Source: JBBSOK01 sp038259825
GTDB taxonomy: Bacteria > Bacteroidota > Bacteroidia > Flavobacteriales > Flavobacteriaceae
Direction: 5' to 3'
Assembly: GCA_038259825.1 (NCBI GenBank)
Contig: JBBSOK010000001.1
Span: forward strand, 1 to 64,000
DNA: 64,000 bases
Positions 17,955-28,222 of the stretch are shown here, one piece after another (the stretch's first letter is position 1; every line of letters starts with the position of its first letter). The notes under the pieces are model-generated. The model saw nothing but the letters and a program-made list of their open reading frames with translations. It had not been told where the DNA came from and searched no databases. Position numbers and translations under genes: made by a program.

Positions 17955-20900
17955 TATCTGATAGAGATTGTATGTATTCGTCAATGTCTTCAGTCACTTC
18001 TTCAGAGAATATACCTAAAGGTGGTACAAAACTATCTACATTGGCCAAGTTGTTCTCATTCATAATATAAATGTATTGACCGTTTTCTGTTATTTCGCCT
18101 GCGGTTTCAATTGCCATTGTTATAATTTGGTATTTTTCTTTTTTTGCTAGGTCGTGCAGCATATCATAATTGCTTCCCAAACCTTCTGCTTCGTCTATTG
18201 GCATAATTTTTAATCCTTCTTTGTCCTTTTCTTCAATTAGTGATAGCCTAGCCAAGCATAATAAAGCATTAGCCGCATAAGTTTGGCCATTGCTGCCAGA
18301 GTTGACCTCTTCGTTTTCGAGTTTTAACTCAAATACCAAATCAAAATAGGATTTTGGGTTCATTAAATCTTCAGGTTCAACTTTAGTACTACCACCAAGT
18401 TTTTGAAATGCTTTAATCATCATCTCATTAATATCAATTTCTTCGCGTAGCTCACTAAACAAACCTGTATAGTTGAGTTGGTTATGAAGCTGTTTCCTAA
18501 AGGTGGTAAGCCAATTATCTGGGTAGTGAATTGAATTTTTAGAAGTTAATGATGCTTTGTTTCCACCTGTTATACCTCTGTTTCCTTTTTTGAGATAGCT
18601 ATCAATTTCATTAATCTTGGTAAGGTATCCTGTATAAACTTTATAAACATCATTAAATATGCTTCCCAATATTTCTACTTTTCTAGAACCGATTTCCTGG
18701 ATATCTTGAGTCAGTTTGTTTAACCTTTCTACAATATCGTTTTCAATTAAATCTTCATTGACTTTGATATTAGGAAATACAGTTGGCAGGAGATAATTTG
18801 CCAATTGTCCTATTGAAGCCGTTTCATCATACGGGAGGTCTTTAGTTATTATCTTTAAATATTCAATATAAGCGAGTTGTGCCTTATTTGCTTTAGCTTG
18901 AAAAGAATTGTTTCCACCATTATCAGGGTCTAAAGCTTCTTCAGTATTTTCGTCAAAATTAATTTTTGATTTAAAAAGCTGTTCGTTTGATTGTTTGGTT
19001 TCATCTATTTGCTCTTGTGCCAAAGTGAGTTGTTTTTCTTTTTGCTCTAAATCTCTATCTAGTTCTTTGATAGCGTCTAAAAGTTGATGTTTTAGATTTA
19101 AGAATGCAAGTCTAGATTTAATAGCAATATCCTTGGAGTACGTTTCGAAAAATAACTTTACATCAAAGTTCTTTTTTTTCAAGTTTTTTTCTTGTTCTGC
19201 CAGATGTTGTTCCTCTGAAGCTATTCTTTCTTCTATTAATTGATTATTAATAGGAATATCAGCGTCAAAAAGTTCAGACTGTATTTTTTTAAGTCTATTC
19301 TGATGATTTTCTAGAAGATTTTTCCTGCTTGTAAATTCCTCATATTCCTTCTGCAGTGACTTGTATTTTTTAAGGATATTAGTTTTGTTCTTATGTGTCT
19401 GTAGATGAAGTTTGAAAAAATCTTCAGAAAGGCCTGCCAAACTGATGTCAATTTGGAAATTAAATAGCTCGTTTTTTCTTTTATAAAGTCCAATGTGCTT
19501 TTCAAGACTACTGTATTCAAAAAGTGTGTTTTTAAGGTGTTCTATATTTTCCTTTTTCGTAATAAGTTTGGTTAATTTTTCTTCAACCCCTTCCTTTAGT
19601 TTAGATAAAGATTTTATAATATCATTTGGGTCTTGAACATTTAGAGCACGATGTTCTGAATAATTTATAAACTCATAGACACCGTCTAGATTGAGCCAAA
19701 ACCCGTGTTTACTTTTATCCTTGATATTTAAATCTATATTGCGAAAAAGCTGCTCTGGAAAAGGAACGTATCTTTTGGAATTTTCTTCCGAAGGTTTAAG
19801 CTTACCATATTTTTGAAAGTAGATTAAAACACTTTCAAGTATATGCGATAGTGGAAATTCTATATTATCTACAGCCCAGTTAACCAAAGATTCAGGGTTG
19901 TTTAGATCTGAAAATCTTGATAATGATTCCAGTTCTGCTATGTCCTTTTCTAATTCATTGATTTTTTTTGAATGTTCCTTGCTTTCTTCTTTGTAAGCAG
20001 TTAGCCAATTGGATGCCTTAAAAGCATCTAGAATATTATTAGTGGTAAGGTATTTTGTAAATTCTTGTAAAGCAGATTTATTATTATTCTCTTCCAGTTG
20101 AGAAGCAAACCATCTAGTTACTTTTTCAATATTATTATCGTGAGAAGAAAGCCATTTTTCTACTATTTCGATTTGAAGTTTGGACTGACCGATATCTACA
20201 AATTGTTTTGCAATATTATTTTTATCTTCGTTTTTATCAGTTAGTTTGATAACTTTTTTCATAACGTCCAACAGCTCTTTCAAATCCTCTATTTTTAATT
20301 TCAGAATTTCATTTTCGAGAAATTGTAGCTCGTTCTTTTTTAAATTTAGTTCCTTGGCAATTTTGAGTTTCTTGGTAGTTGTTTTCTTTTTGAAAGTATT
20401 CCAGTAACTGAACTTTTTTACTAAATATTCCGTGTAGATGGTCTTGTAGTTCTTTTGTTTTTCTAGTACAGTTTTCAGTAAAACTTGCTTGTCATTTATA
20501 AGTTCGATTTCTTGAGAATATCTTTTGTGTTCGTGGAAATCATTACTTATGTTTTCAACTTCTTCATTGTATTTTTCTATGATGGCATTTTTTTCATCAT
20601 CGCCAAAAAGGAATTTTTTTAAATTTTCAGATTCAGTCTTAAAACCTTTCCCTCTTGAAAAAGATCTTAAAATATTCGCATAAGTTTTGAGAGTTTCATC
20701 TTTAGTTAAATCTAATGACAAAATAGCATTATCGTAAAGGATTTGATGGTAGTCCTTTCTTCTGAACGATTTTATCCTCGCAAACTCAACTCGTTCGCAA
20801 AGATTCTTAAGTGTATCAATCTTATTGTCTATTATTAAATCCTTATTGAAAACTGGCTTATTCAAAGTAGTCAGACCATCCCAATCGTAGCCATTTTGAA

Positions 20901-21249
20901 TAATGAACATTTCTGCCGCATTGCTTGTTCCTTCAATGTAAACCCCAATGACAAAATATTTTTTTGGGCTAACCTCAATGTTCAGAAAAATATAACCTCT
21001 AGATGATGAATGACCTTTTTTGGTAATTAGCATCCCTTTGACATCTCTTTGCTTATTGCCTTCGGTTGCAGATTTAAATTCATTTGAACCTACGAGAACC
21101 AACTGAATCATATCTGCAATCATACTCTTTCCACTACCACTCTCGCCACTGAAGTCTGTTCTATATGGATGGAAAAGGTAATCAGCATTGAAATGCTGTT
21201 TGATACTAATCGTGGACAGACTATATATACGTGGATAATTATTCTGCAT
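17947..21249 (-). CDS. jetC: Wadjet SMC-like ATPase JetC (MksB-like)
   Basis: An 1100-residue SMC-like ATPase. Walker A is GESGSGKS at residues 35-42; long coiled coils fill the middle; the ABC signature region is SNGQTYAANALL and Walker B is IMPIDEAEGLGS, both near the C terminus. In Wadjet, JetC with JetA (kleisin) and JetB extrudes DNA loops to detect small circles such as plasmids. It overlaps jetB by 11 nt. Length and motifs are complete, so the system looks functional. Confidence 0.9.
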   Translation of the reverse strand: MQNNYPRIYSLSTISIKQHFNADYLFHPYRTDFSGESGSGKSMIADMIQLVLVGSNEFKSATEGNKQRDVKGMLITKKGHSSSRGYIFLNIEVSPKKYFVIGVYIEGTSNAAEMFIIQNGYDWDGLTTLNKPVFNKDLIIDNKIDTLKNLCERVEFARIKSFRRKDYHQILYDNAILSLDLTKDETLKTYANILRSFSRGKGFKTESENLKKFLFGDDEKNAIIEKYNEEVENISNDFHEHKRYSQEIELINDKQVLLKTVLEKQKNYKTIYTEYLVKKFSYWNTFKKKTTTKKLKIAKELNLKKNELQFLENEILKLKIEDLKELLDVMKKVIKLTDKNEDKNNIAKQFVDIGQSKLQIEIVEKWLSSHDNNIEKVTRWFASQLEENNNKSALQEFTKYLTTNNILDAFKASNWLTAYKEESKEHSKKINELEKDIAELESLSRFSDLNNPESLVNWAVDNIEFPLSHILESVLIYFQKYGKLKPSEENSKRYVPFPEQLFRNIDLNIKDKSKHGFWLNLDGVYEFINYSEHRALNVQDPNDIIKSLSKLKEGVEEKLTKLITKKENIEHLKNTLFEYSSLEKHIGLYKRKNELFNFQIDISLAGLSEDFFKLHLQTHKNKTNILKKYKSLQKEYEEFTSRKNLLENHQNRLKKIQSELFDADIPINNQLIEERIASEEQHLAEQEKNLKKKNFDVKLFFETYSKDIAIKSRLAFLNLKHQLLDAIKELDRDLEQKEKQLTLAQEQIDETKQSNEQLFKSKINFDENTEEALDPDNGGNNSFQAKANKAQLAYIEYLKIITKDLPYDETASIGQLANYLLPTVFPNIKVNEDLIENDIVERLNKLTQDIQEIGSRKVEILGSIFNDVYKVYTGYLTKINEIDSYLKKGNRGITGGNKASLTSKNSIHYPDNWLTTFRKQLHNQLNYTGLFSELREEIDINEMMIKAFQKLGGSTKVEPEDLMNPKSYFDLVFELKLENEEVNSGSNGQTYAANALLCLARLSLIEEKDKEGLKIMPIDEAEGLGSNYDMLHDLAKKEKYQIITMAIETAGEITENGQYIYIMNENNLANVDSFVPPLGIFSEEVTEDIDEYIQSLSDNE

Positions 21250-21919
21250 CTTTTACTTCCTCTATCAAATCGTCAATCGTTTCGATTTGGGGTTGATAGT
21301 TAATTCGCAAGCGTTCAAAAGATGGCATTATTTTGAATTTGTTCTTCTCATCTTCTCTTTCCCATTTTAACCAGCCCAAATCCCCAAATTTTTCAAAAGC
21401 CTTGGAAATTACTGTTTCAAATCTTTGGTCACTCAAATCTGTACTCTTATCGGAAGAATTGTCGTTTATCAGTTTCCTTAATGCATTTTTCTGTTCTTCA
21501 TATTCCTCATATAAGAGGGTAGTGAATTCAGATACACTATCCAGTTCAATGTTTCCGTCGAGCTTATACATTTTTAGGTATAACATTCCTATAATGATAT
21601 ATTCGCTTTTTAGATAATCCCGATTGTCAGATGGTACATTGCCCTTACCGTCTTCATTAAAGTTTAAATAGTAGTAGTTGTTAAAGTCAGTACCTTCTTT
21701 TAAGAGATTTAAATTGAAAAAATCTTTATAATAGTTTTTAAGTGATTCATAGTTTTCAGACTCGTTTAAAAATCGATATAGGTTTACATTTAAGGGATAT
21801 TCCCTTTGAATATGAATACCATTTCTAAGTGTGTAATCAAGTTTTGCAAAAATGCTTTTTGCCTTCTTATTGTTTAAAAAACTATAGGTATCTATTTTTT
21901 CTGTATTGTCATCTGCCAT
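21239..21919 (-). CDS. jetB: Wadjet subunit JetB (MksE-like)
   Basis: A 226-residue protein of the KITE/MksE type, the small accessory dimer that binds the kleisin. The C-terminal half holds a winged-helix-like segment (AFEKFGDLGWLKWE). It overlaps jetA by 28 nt and jetC by 11 nt, so the operon is translationally coupled. Identification rests mainly on size, position and the neighbours. Confidence 0.8.
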   Translation of the reverse strand: MADDNTEKIDTYSFLNNKKAKSIFAKLDYTLRNGIHIQREYPLNVNLYRFLNESENYESLKNYYKDFFNLNLLKEGTDFNNYYYLNFNEDGKGNVPSDNRDYLKSEYIIIGMLYLKMYKLDGNIELDSVSEFTTLLYEEYEEQKNALRKLINDNSSDKSTDLSDQRFETVISKAFEKFGDLGWLKWEREDEKNKFKIMPSFERLRINYQPQIETIDDLIEEVKDAE

Positions 21920-23211
21920 AAGGAAATTCCTTTTTTTGCTGTATCGTACACAGGTTCTTTTTTAACACCTACATTGTATTGATTCCTGTATGTAGTGTTC
22001 TTTCTTATAATATTGTGGGCTGTTTTAACAGCGATTGTAAGTTGGTCTTCTTTTAGAATTTTAAAGAAAAGAGGTGTAAAATCAAGAAAACCTTGTAGCT
22101 CTAATTCTTTTAATGCTAAATTGGTCCAATAACGAATTCTCTCTTTGTCCTGCTTCCATTTTAAGGTCTTTTCTAATAGTTCTTTTCTTTTAGAAACATC
22201 GACCTTTCTTATTGTAACTTCAATGGGCAGTTTAGGACTAATTTCCCTTATTGGGATAACATTGAATTTAAGATTGTGAGTTGTGGACTTTACGACTAAC
22301 CCTAAAAGGTTATTAGGAAGCTGTATTCTTTTTGAACTTCCTTCCCTAGCTACTACTGATTGTTGTAATAAATAGTCAATGAACTTGTTAGTTTTTCTAT
22401 CAAAATTCTTTTTATTGAAATCATAAATGAATTCTCTAATTCGTGGCTTTATTTTTTCAATTCTTTTACTTACTTGTTCTAACTGGCTTCTAGAATTATC
22501 GTGAAAATTTTGAACCCTATAAATATTTGAGATATAGTTTTGTCCTTTATTCTCTTCGAGAAGACCAATTAAAAGGTCATCTATATCATAGGAAATCTGA
22601 AATGCATTTCTAAGTTCAGATGCTTGTTCTTTAATTACTTCAAGACGTATTTCAATACCTTTAAGAACATCGAGAATGCCTTGGTTTTCAGAATTTATTT
22701 CTGTTTTAAAATCCTTTACAGAATCGTTAACCTGTTGGTCTAATATTTCTATTTGTGAAGTAAGTTCGGGAAGCCTAACCTCAAAATGGTCTTCAATCCA
22801 TTCGTTGAAGTCTTTATTTTGCTCAATGTTTTCAGTGAGGCTTTTGTGCAATTCCGCGAAGAACCTTTTAATTTTCGCTGGATTGTACTTTTCGATTAAA
22901 CGCTTTTCAATATTCTGGCAAAGTTCTAATCCGTATTTTTTGAACTGATAAGTTTTCTTAGAAACATTTCGCCATAGAAAAGACTCTTGAAACCTAAGAA
23001 TAATAGCATTGTTTCTGTTGAATTCTGTCCTTGAACTTTCATTGCCCTGGTCCTTGAAGACCTTGTTTATAGTTGATATAATAATCTCTTCTGTGAAGTC
23101 TTTATCCTTGTATTTTGAATATAGAGATAGAAGAATTAATCCATCGTTTTTCTCAGGGATTAGCTTCTCATATTGGTCTTTTGCTTCTCTGTATAGATTA
23201 AAACTGTCCAT
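21892..23211 (-). CDS. jetA: Wadjet kleisin subunit JetA (MksF-like)
   Basis: A 439-residue protein with an N-terminal winged-helix region (residues 1-110, with FKKYGLELCQ), a central coiled coil (residues 115-270) and a C-terminal globular part, as in MksF-type kleisins. It is the first gene of the jetABCD operon and starts from a 201-bp region shared with the divergent nitrilase-fold/ATPase pair. Confidence 0.85.
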   Translation of the reverse strand: MDSFNLYREAKDQYEKLIPEKNDGLILLSLYSKYKDKDFTEEIIISTINKVFKDQGNESSRTEFNRNNAIILRFQESFLWRNVSKKTYQFKKYGLELCQNIEKRLIEKYNPAKIKRFFAELHKSLTENIEQNKDFNEWIEDHFEVRLPELTSQIEILDQQVNDSVKDFKTEINSENQGILDVLKGIEIRLEVIKEQASELRNAFQISYDIDDLLIGLLEENKGQNYISNIYRVQNFHDNSRSQLEQVSKRIEKIKPRIREFIYDFNKKNFDRKTNKFIDYLLQQSVVAREGSSKRIQLPNNLLGLVVKSTTHNLKFNVIPIREISPKLPIEVTIRKVDVSKRKELLEKTLKWKQDKERIRYWTNLALKELELQGFLDFTPLFFKILKEDQLTIAVKTAHNIIRKNTTYRNQYNVGVKKEPVYDTAKKGISLWQMTIQKK

Positions 23212-23412
23212 AGGTTTATACCTAAAATAAATTACTTCTAACTATAGTGCACAATTTCCTAATTTATTATCAATTCTCACAATTAATAGGTGTTTAAGTG
23301 TTAATTATTTTATATTTGATGTTACGAATCGGTAATTAAGCTCAATGTTAAATTGTTGCTTATAAGATTATTAATAATATTATCTCATAATTTTTTTGAT
23401 ACTTTTTAATGA
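23212..23412. promoter_or_regulatory. Divergent promoter region between jetABCD and the nitrilase-fold/ATPase pair
   Basis: A 201-bp AT-rich region with a plus-strand -7 box TATATTTG at 23311-23318, about 95 nt before the ATG at 23413. I see no clean inverted repeat. The arrangement could let the two ATPase systems be controlled together. Confidence 0.45.
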
Positions 23413-25173
23413 ATGACATATGCCTTTATAGATGAAATACTTGTTGGTTACAATATCGATTTAGAAATATTACGACCAAACACTACACTCTACCGTGCTT
23501 CACTGTTGCAACATAAAGGTACATTTCATTGCGGTGATACTTTTTTTGGAAACCAAGCAGACGAAACGGGAAAGTTTGTGTCATTCTTTGAAGCTACTAA
23601 GGTTAACCATTCTAACCTTGTTGTAACGCCCGAATATTCCTGCCCTTGGAATGCAATAATACATTTTCTTGAAAATACAGAAACAGCACCAGATACTGGT
23701 AGCCTATGGGTTATTGGTTGTGAGTCTATATCTGTTGAGAGAATACGAGAAATCCAAGACCAGTATTCAGGTGAAAATAATATTGAGATACTTTTTAATG
23801 ATGATATTGGCGTAGGTAATGTAGGTGTCCTTCTTGACCCTTGTTGCTATATGTTTAAAGCCCAGAATCCCTATGGTGTTGAGAAGCTTATAGTATTAGT
23901 TCAATTCAAAACGCAACATATGGGCGTTTGGGAGAGCGATTTAGAGCAACAAAAGCTAATTCCAGGTGAACATATATATATTCTTCGCAACGACCCTGAT
24001 TCAATCAATTTGCTTACGATTATTTGTTCAGATGCCTTGGTCTTCAATGGTGCAGCAATTTCTGCCCAGCATCCAGGAAGATGGGAAAATTTACCATACA
24101 TTGTTCTCAGTATTCAAATGAATCCCAAACCAGCTCACCAAGGTTTTAGAAATTTTAGAGATGGTATTTTACGATTAAATAACAAAGACATAATATCCTT
24201 AAATTGGAGCTCTGAAAGCCAAACTTCTTTTTCGGCCACTTTTTTTAATAAGTTTTCAAAATCTAATATAACAATTAGTACAGACCATATTACAAATGAG
24301 TCTCGGGATGAACAAAATCTAATTAAAAGTAATCACGATAAAGGACTTTATTATGCGTTTATTAAACCAAAACGGCATACATTTTACTTTAGTGCAGCTA
24401 ATGAGTTTGCAGTACTCAGAATGAGAAAACCCTATGCGGGTGCTATCAATCCTGCTTTAGATAGACGTAGAGGGCCTACTATGGATTCCGTTTATCAATA
24501 TAATTTAGAGCAAAACAATTTCGTGGAAATAGAAATTATAGACGATGGTCTTCAAAATTTCTTAATGTCTATTGGTATTAGTAGTAATAGCCTAACTGGT
24601 GGAGGATTGGACATACTAGACAAAGAACGATTGATAAACCTGTCAGTTGGTGAGATTGAAATAAAAAATGGGAATGTACAGTGGCAAATCGTTAACAAGC
24701 TAAAAAGTTTTTTAATGGAAGATACTGAAATCATCAGAAGATACACAGTTACTTTTGATGAGGACGGCAATGAATTCAGAGCAACTCGACTCACTAAATT
24801 TGATGAGTTAAATTTAAACATACTCAACAGACCTGAGTTATTTCCAGATGTTATTGCCACTTTCAAGGATAATTGTGGTGAGGTAATGTTCCTGAATGAT
24901 GGAAGCTTCAACTACCAATACAATTTGGTAAATAACGATGATGAGTATGCAACCGTGGCTCATATAGGAAATAAGGGTAAGGGCGCTGCACAAGCTTTAT
25001 TGAAAAAGTTAACCGAGCTTTTCCCGAGAGAGTATAGACAAAACAATAGGATAGTGGTATGGTATAAGCCTAACGTAAATGATTATGACTGTGTAGCCAC
25101 ACCAGTACCTAAAATTTCTAATACAGAACCTAACGACTTTACATCGATTACCAAGACTGATGAATCAAGATAA
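23413..25173 (+). CDS. Nitrilase-fold protein with C-terminal extension, partner of a zinc-hook ATPase
   Basis: A 586-residue protein of no family I can name. The N-terminal ~300 residues read as a nitrilase (carbon-nitrogen hydrolase) fold with the full E-K-C triad: Glu74 in LVVTPEYSCPW, Lys166 in LVQFKTQHMG, Cys205 in LTIICSDAL. The later LSIQMNPKPAH and IISLNW segments also fit that fold. The remaining ~290 residues have no match I know; this doubles the usual nitrilase length. It overlaps the next gene by 14 nt, so the two are coupled. Cleavage of a C-N bond in a small molecule is the family activity; a defence effector role is an inference from the ATPase partner and the Wadjet neighbour. 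Confidence 0.65.
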   Translation: MTYAFIDEILVGYNIDLEILRPNTTLYRASLLQHKGTFHCGDTFFGNQADETGKFVSFFEATKVNHSNLVVTPEYSCPWNAIIHFLENTETAPDTGSLWVIGCESISVERIREIQDQYSGENNIEILFNDDIGVGNVGVLLDPCCYMFKAQNPYGVEKLIVLVQFKTQHMGVWESDLEQQKLIPGEHIYILRNDPDSINLLTIICSDALVFNGAAISAQHPGRWENLPYIVLSIQMNPKPAHQGFRNFRDGILRLNNKDIISLNWSSESQTSFSATFFNKFSKSNITISTDHITNESRDEQNLIKSNHDKGLYYAFIKPKRHTFYFSAANEFAVLRMRKPYAGAINPALDRRRGPTMDSVYQYNLEQNNFVEIEIIDDGLQNFLMSIGISSNSLTGGGLDILDKERLINLSVGEIEIKNGNVQWQIVNKLKSFLMEDTEIIRRYTVTFDEDGNEFRATRLTKFDELNLNILNRPELFPDVIATFKDNCGEVMFLNDGSFNYQYNLVNNDDEYATVAHIGNKGKGAAQALLKKLTELFPREYRQNNRIVVWYKPNVNDYDCVATPVPKISNTEPNDFTSITKTDESR

Positions 25174-28100
25174 TTTAGAACAAATATTGCCTGATGGTTA
25201 TTTAGTCAAGAACTTTGACAACGTGGAGCAAATTGCTAAGATTGAGCATAATTTTGGAAGTGCCTTAATATCAAAATATTTTATAGATTTAAAATCTGAA
25301 TATAAAGATATAAATATTAAAGAGTACCAAGAAAAGTACATATCCAAAGATTATTTTGACGCTGACGGAAATGTACAATGGAACTATTATATAATTTTTG
25401 TTAGAGAAAATTTTGATACAGATAACAAGCGAGCAATTGAGAAAGACGAAAGTTATGCAAGAAAATTTGTTTTTACGTCAGAAGAACTCAAAAATTACCT
25501 GCGTTACCAGCAATCGGATATTGAAAAAGATGAGGATGTTGTGTCCAGATGGAAACAACAATTAATGGCTGTTGACCTGCAAGAAGTATTCAGTGATGAG
25601 CCATACAATCAGGCTGTACCAAGATTTGTCGAAGGAAAATCTAAAAAGCCAGATGAGCTTAACCCAATTGATAATAGACCAAACGACGATGAAGATTTTT
25701 TATTACAAAAGGTCAGACATCTTAAGTTAAATGATTCATATAGAAAATTTCCTGAAAAGCGAGATTTTACATTGGGAAAGGTGAATCTTATAACAGGGCC
25801 AAATGGGGTTGGTAAGACCTCATTAATGGAAGGCCTTGAACTTGTAATTACAGGAAACAATTCAAGAAATAATTCTGCAAATAATCATAATGATTGTATT
25901 TTGGCTGAATATGTTTCTGACGGCAAACCTGTTTCTGATGCCTATACCAATTCACTAGGGAAATATAAGGCAAGAGACTACTTCTGGTACAACAATCCTC
26001 TAAGTAGATTCAATGAGGCATATAGAAGTTTTAATCGATATAATTTCTACAATTCAGATAGCGCATATCAACTATCTAACAATCCAAATAGCGAAGAGCT
26101 TACCAAATATCTTTCGGCCATAGCTCTCGGCACAGAATTCGGTTCAATCCGAAAGAGGCTCATTGGTTTTCAAGAAAGATTAAATAAAGAACAAAACAGA
26201 ATTTCTGATATTATATCTCGGGAAGAAGAAACTATAGTCAATTCTGAAGTGCAGATTGAAAAGCTAAAAAAGATTTCGAATCCAGAAGTTTTGTTTAAGC
26301 AGTTTATTGAGGATGCAAAGTCAATAAATTGGCAAAAGCCACTACCTGAAAACCCAGAAGACAAAACTGAACTTTTTGAAAAGGATTATAAGACATTGCT
26401 TTCTTATTTAAACGCAATAGTACATTCTAAAGTGGTTAGCCATTCTAATGCATTGGACAGACTTAATATACTTGAGGAACTTAAGAAAGACCTAGACCAA
26501 AAAGAAAAAGAAAAAAGCACCTTTAGAAAAGAACATAAAATATTAGAGTTAAGATTAAAAAAACTTAAATCGAACAAAGAGTTAATTAATTGGGCTCTAA
26601 AATATCTCGAAAGTCCAAATAATTTTAGAATTGAGTCTATTAAAGATGAAATAAATAAACTGGAACAAGATATCACGCGATTCGATTCTTTCGATAGTAA
26701 TATTAAAAAGCTCAATCTTGCGGAAATTAGCAAGAGCCAAAAGAACATCATTCAACTGACTCGTGATAATGAACAGACTAGAGAGGAAAAAGAGAATAAA
26801 AAAGTAGAACTGCAAAGTCAACTTAAAACATTAAAGTCAACCGTAGATAAGCTCAAATCGGTTATTGCAGAGATAAGATATTATGGAAAAGAATTTGTAG
26901 AGATTAAAGGTGACGAGACAGACGCATGTCCTCTATGCGAAACGCCACAAACGAAAAGCCAGTTACTTCAAAAAGTTGAAAAAATTTATGATGAAGAAGG
27001 TGAGGCAAAAAAAATTGAAGGCTATAATAAATCCATTGATAAGTTAGAAAAGGAAATTTTGGGAATAGCGAACGAATTAAAAGTCTTAGGTAGTTACCAG
27101 AATAATATTAAAAACATTCTATCTCAAGAGGATGTAAGTAAAACGCTTAATAACGTAAGCACCATTCTCCAAAAGAAAAGAGAGGAAATTGATACTCAAC
27201 GCAAACAGTTAGAGGAATTGGAAACTCTTGAAATCAATTTAAGGTCTAAAGGTTTCTCAGAAGATGATTTACAAGATTTGCAAAAACGAATGATCACAAA
27301 TTTTAAAGAACTTCATTTTACTAAAGATGGCAAAGAGGATTTTGAGACCTTTAATAAAAAACTCATAGTCCAAGTCGATGAAACTCATGAAGCAATAGAG
27401 AACAGCAAGAAAAAGATAGATGAATTAGATTCTAAAATTAAGGAATTGGTTGATAGTAAATATAAAGTTGATGATTATGATACAAAAATTGCTTTTGATA
27501 TAAAAGAGCTTCAATCACTTCTTGAATTATTCGATAAAATCAAAAAGATTGTGTCTTTGCAATCCAAAGACTTTATCGTGGAAATTCGTCATTCTGTTGA
27601 AAGAGTGTATGAAAAGTTCAAAAGTTTTAAATCACTTTTGGTGAAATTCGAAGAGCTTAATCTGGCTAACAGTCTTATTATAAAAGCCGATGAAAAGATA
27701 AAGAACCAAACCGAAAAACTCAGTCGAGTTAAATCTGGACTGAAAGTCATCGATGAGATTCTTACGAAGGATAGCCAAGAAAACATACTCGACCTTTTCT
27801 TTAGAAAGAATGAAGAAGAAATCGGTGAAATATTTACTAGAATTCATTCGCCCAAAGAATTCACGGGTTTGTCTATAGATTCTGGCAAAATAAATCTAGA
27901 GAAAGGTCTTTTGGGTACAGCCACACCTATAAACGAAATCAGTACTGGTCAAAGAAGTGCACTCGCTTTATCCATATTTTTAGCTTTAAACAGAAAACTT
28001 AAAAAGGGGCCAAATATTATAATTTTTGATGACCCTGTCACTTATACTGACGATTTAAATATTCTTTCATTTTTGGACTATTTACGAACGCTCATTATCA

Positions 28101-28222
28101 ATGAATCAAGACAGCTCGTTTTTGCTACGGCAAGTAAGAAAATCGCTGGACTTTTCGAAAAGAAATTCAATTTTTTAGATGAAGATTTCAAAACTTTTGA
28201 GCTTTCAAGGACAGATTTCTAA
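25160..28222 (+). CDS. Rad50/SMC-like ATPase with zinc-hook motif
   Basis: A 1020-residue ABC-type ATPase. An unusual ~200-residue N-terminal region precedes Walker A (GPNGVGKTS, from Gly213). Long coiled coils follow, interrupted by a CPLC motif at Cys590 and Cys593, the CxxC hook that dimerises Rad50-like proteins through zinc. The signature motif STGQRSALALS and Walker B IIIFDDP (near residue 957) close the head. It overlaps the nitrilase-fold gene by 14 nt. DNA sensing or remodelling is the probable role; what it does with a nitrilase-fold partner is unknown. Its stop codon abuts the stop of the opposite gene with no spacer. Confidence 0.75.
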   Translation: MNQDNLEQILPDGYLVKNFDNVEQIAKIEHNFGSALISKYFIDLKSEYKDINIKEYQEKYISKDYFDADGNVQWNYYIIFVRENFDTDNKRAIEKDESYARKFVFTSEELKNYLRYQQSDIEKDEDVVSRWKQQLMAVDLQEVFSDEPYNQAVPRFVEGKSKKPDELNPIDNRPNDDEDFLLQKVRHLKLNDSYRKFPEKRDFTLGKVNLITGPNGVGKTSLMEGLELVITGNNSRNNSANNHNDCILAEYVSDGKPVSDAYTNSLGKYKARDYFWYNNPLSRFNEAYRSFNRYNFYNSDSAYQLSNNPNSEELTKYLSAIALGTEFGSIRKRLIGFQERLNKEQNRISDIISREEETIVNSEVQIEKLKKISNPEVLFKQFIEDAKSINWQKPLPENPEDKTELFEKDYKTLLSYLNAIVHSKVVSHSNALDRLNILEELKKDLDQKEKEKSTFRKEHKILELRLKKLKSNKELINWALKYLESPNNFRIESIKDEINKLEQDITRFDSFDSNIKKLNLAEISKSQKNIIQLTRDNEQTREEKENKKVELQSQLKTLKSTVDKLKSVIAEIRYYGKEFVEIKGDETDACPLCETPQTKSQLLQKVEKIYDEEGEAKKIEGYNKSIDKLEKEILGIANELKVLGSYQNNIKNILSQEDVSKTLNNVSTILQKKREEIDTQRKQLEELETLEINLRSKGFSEDDLQDLQKRMITNFKELHFTKDGKEDFETFNKKLIVQVDETHEAIENSKKKIDELDSKIKELVDSKYKVDDYDTKIAFDIKELQSLLELFDKIKKIVSLQSKDFIVEIRHSVERVYEKFKSFKSLLVKFEELNLANSLIIKADEKIKNQTEKLSRVKSGLKVIDEILTKDSQENILDLFFRKNEEEIGEIFTRIHSPKEFTGLSIDSGKINLEKGLLGTATPINEISTGQRSALALSIFLALNRKLKKGPNIIIFDDPVTYTDDLNILSFLDYLRTLIINESRQLVFATASKKIAGLFEKKFNFLDEDFKTFELSRTDF

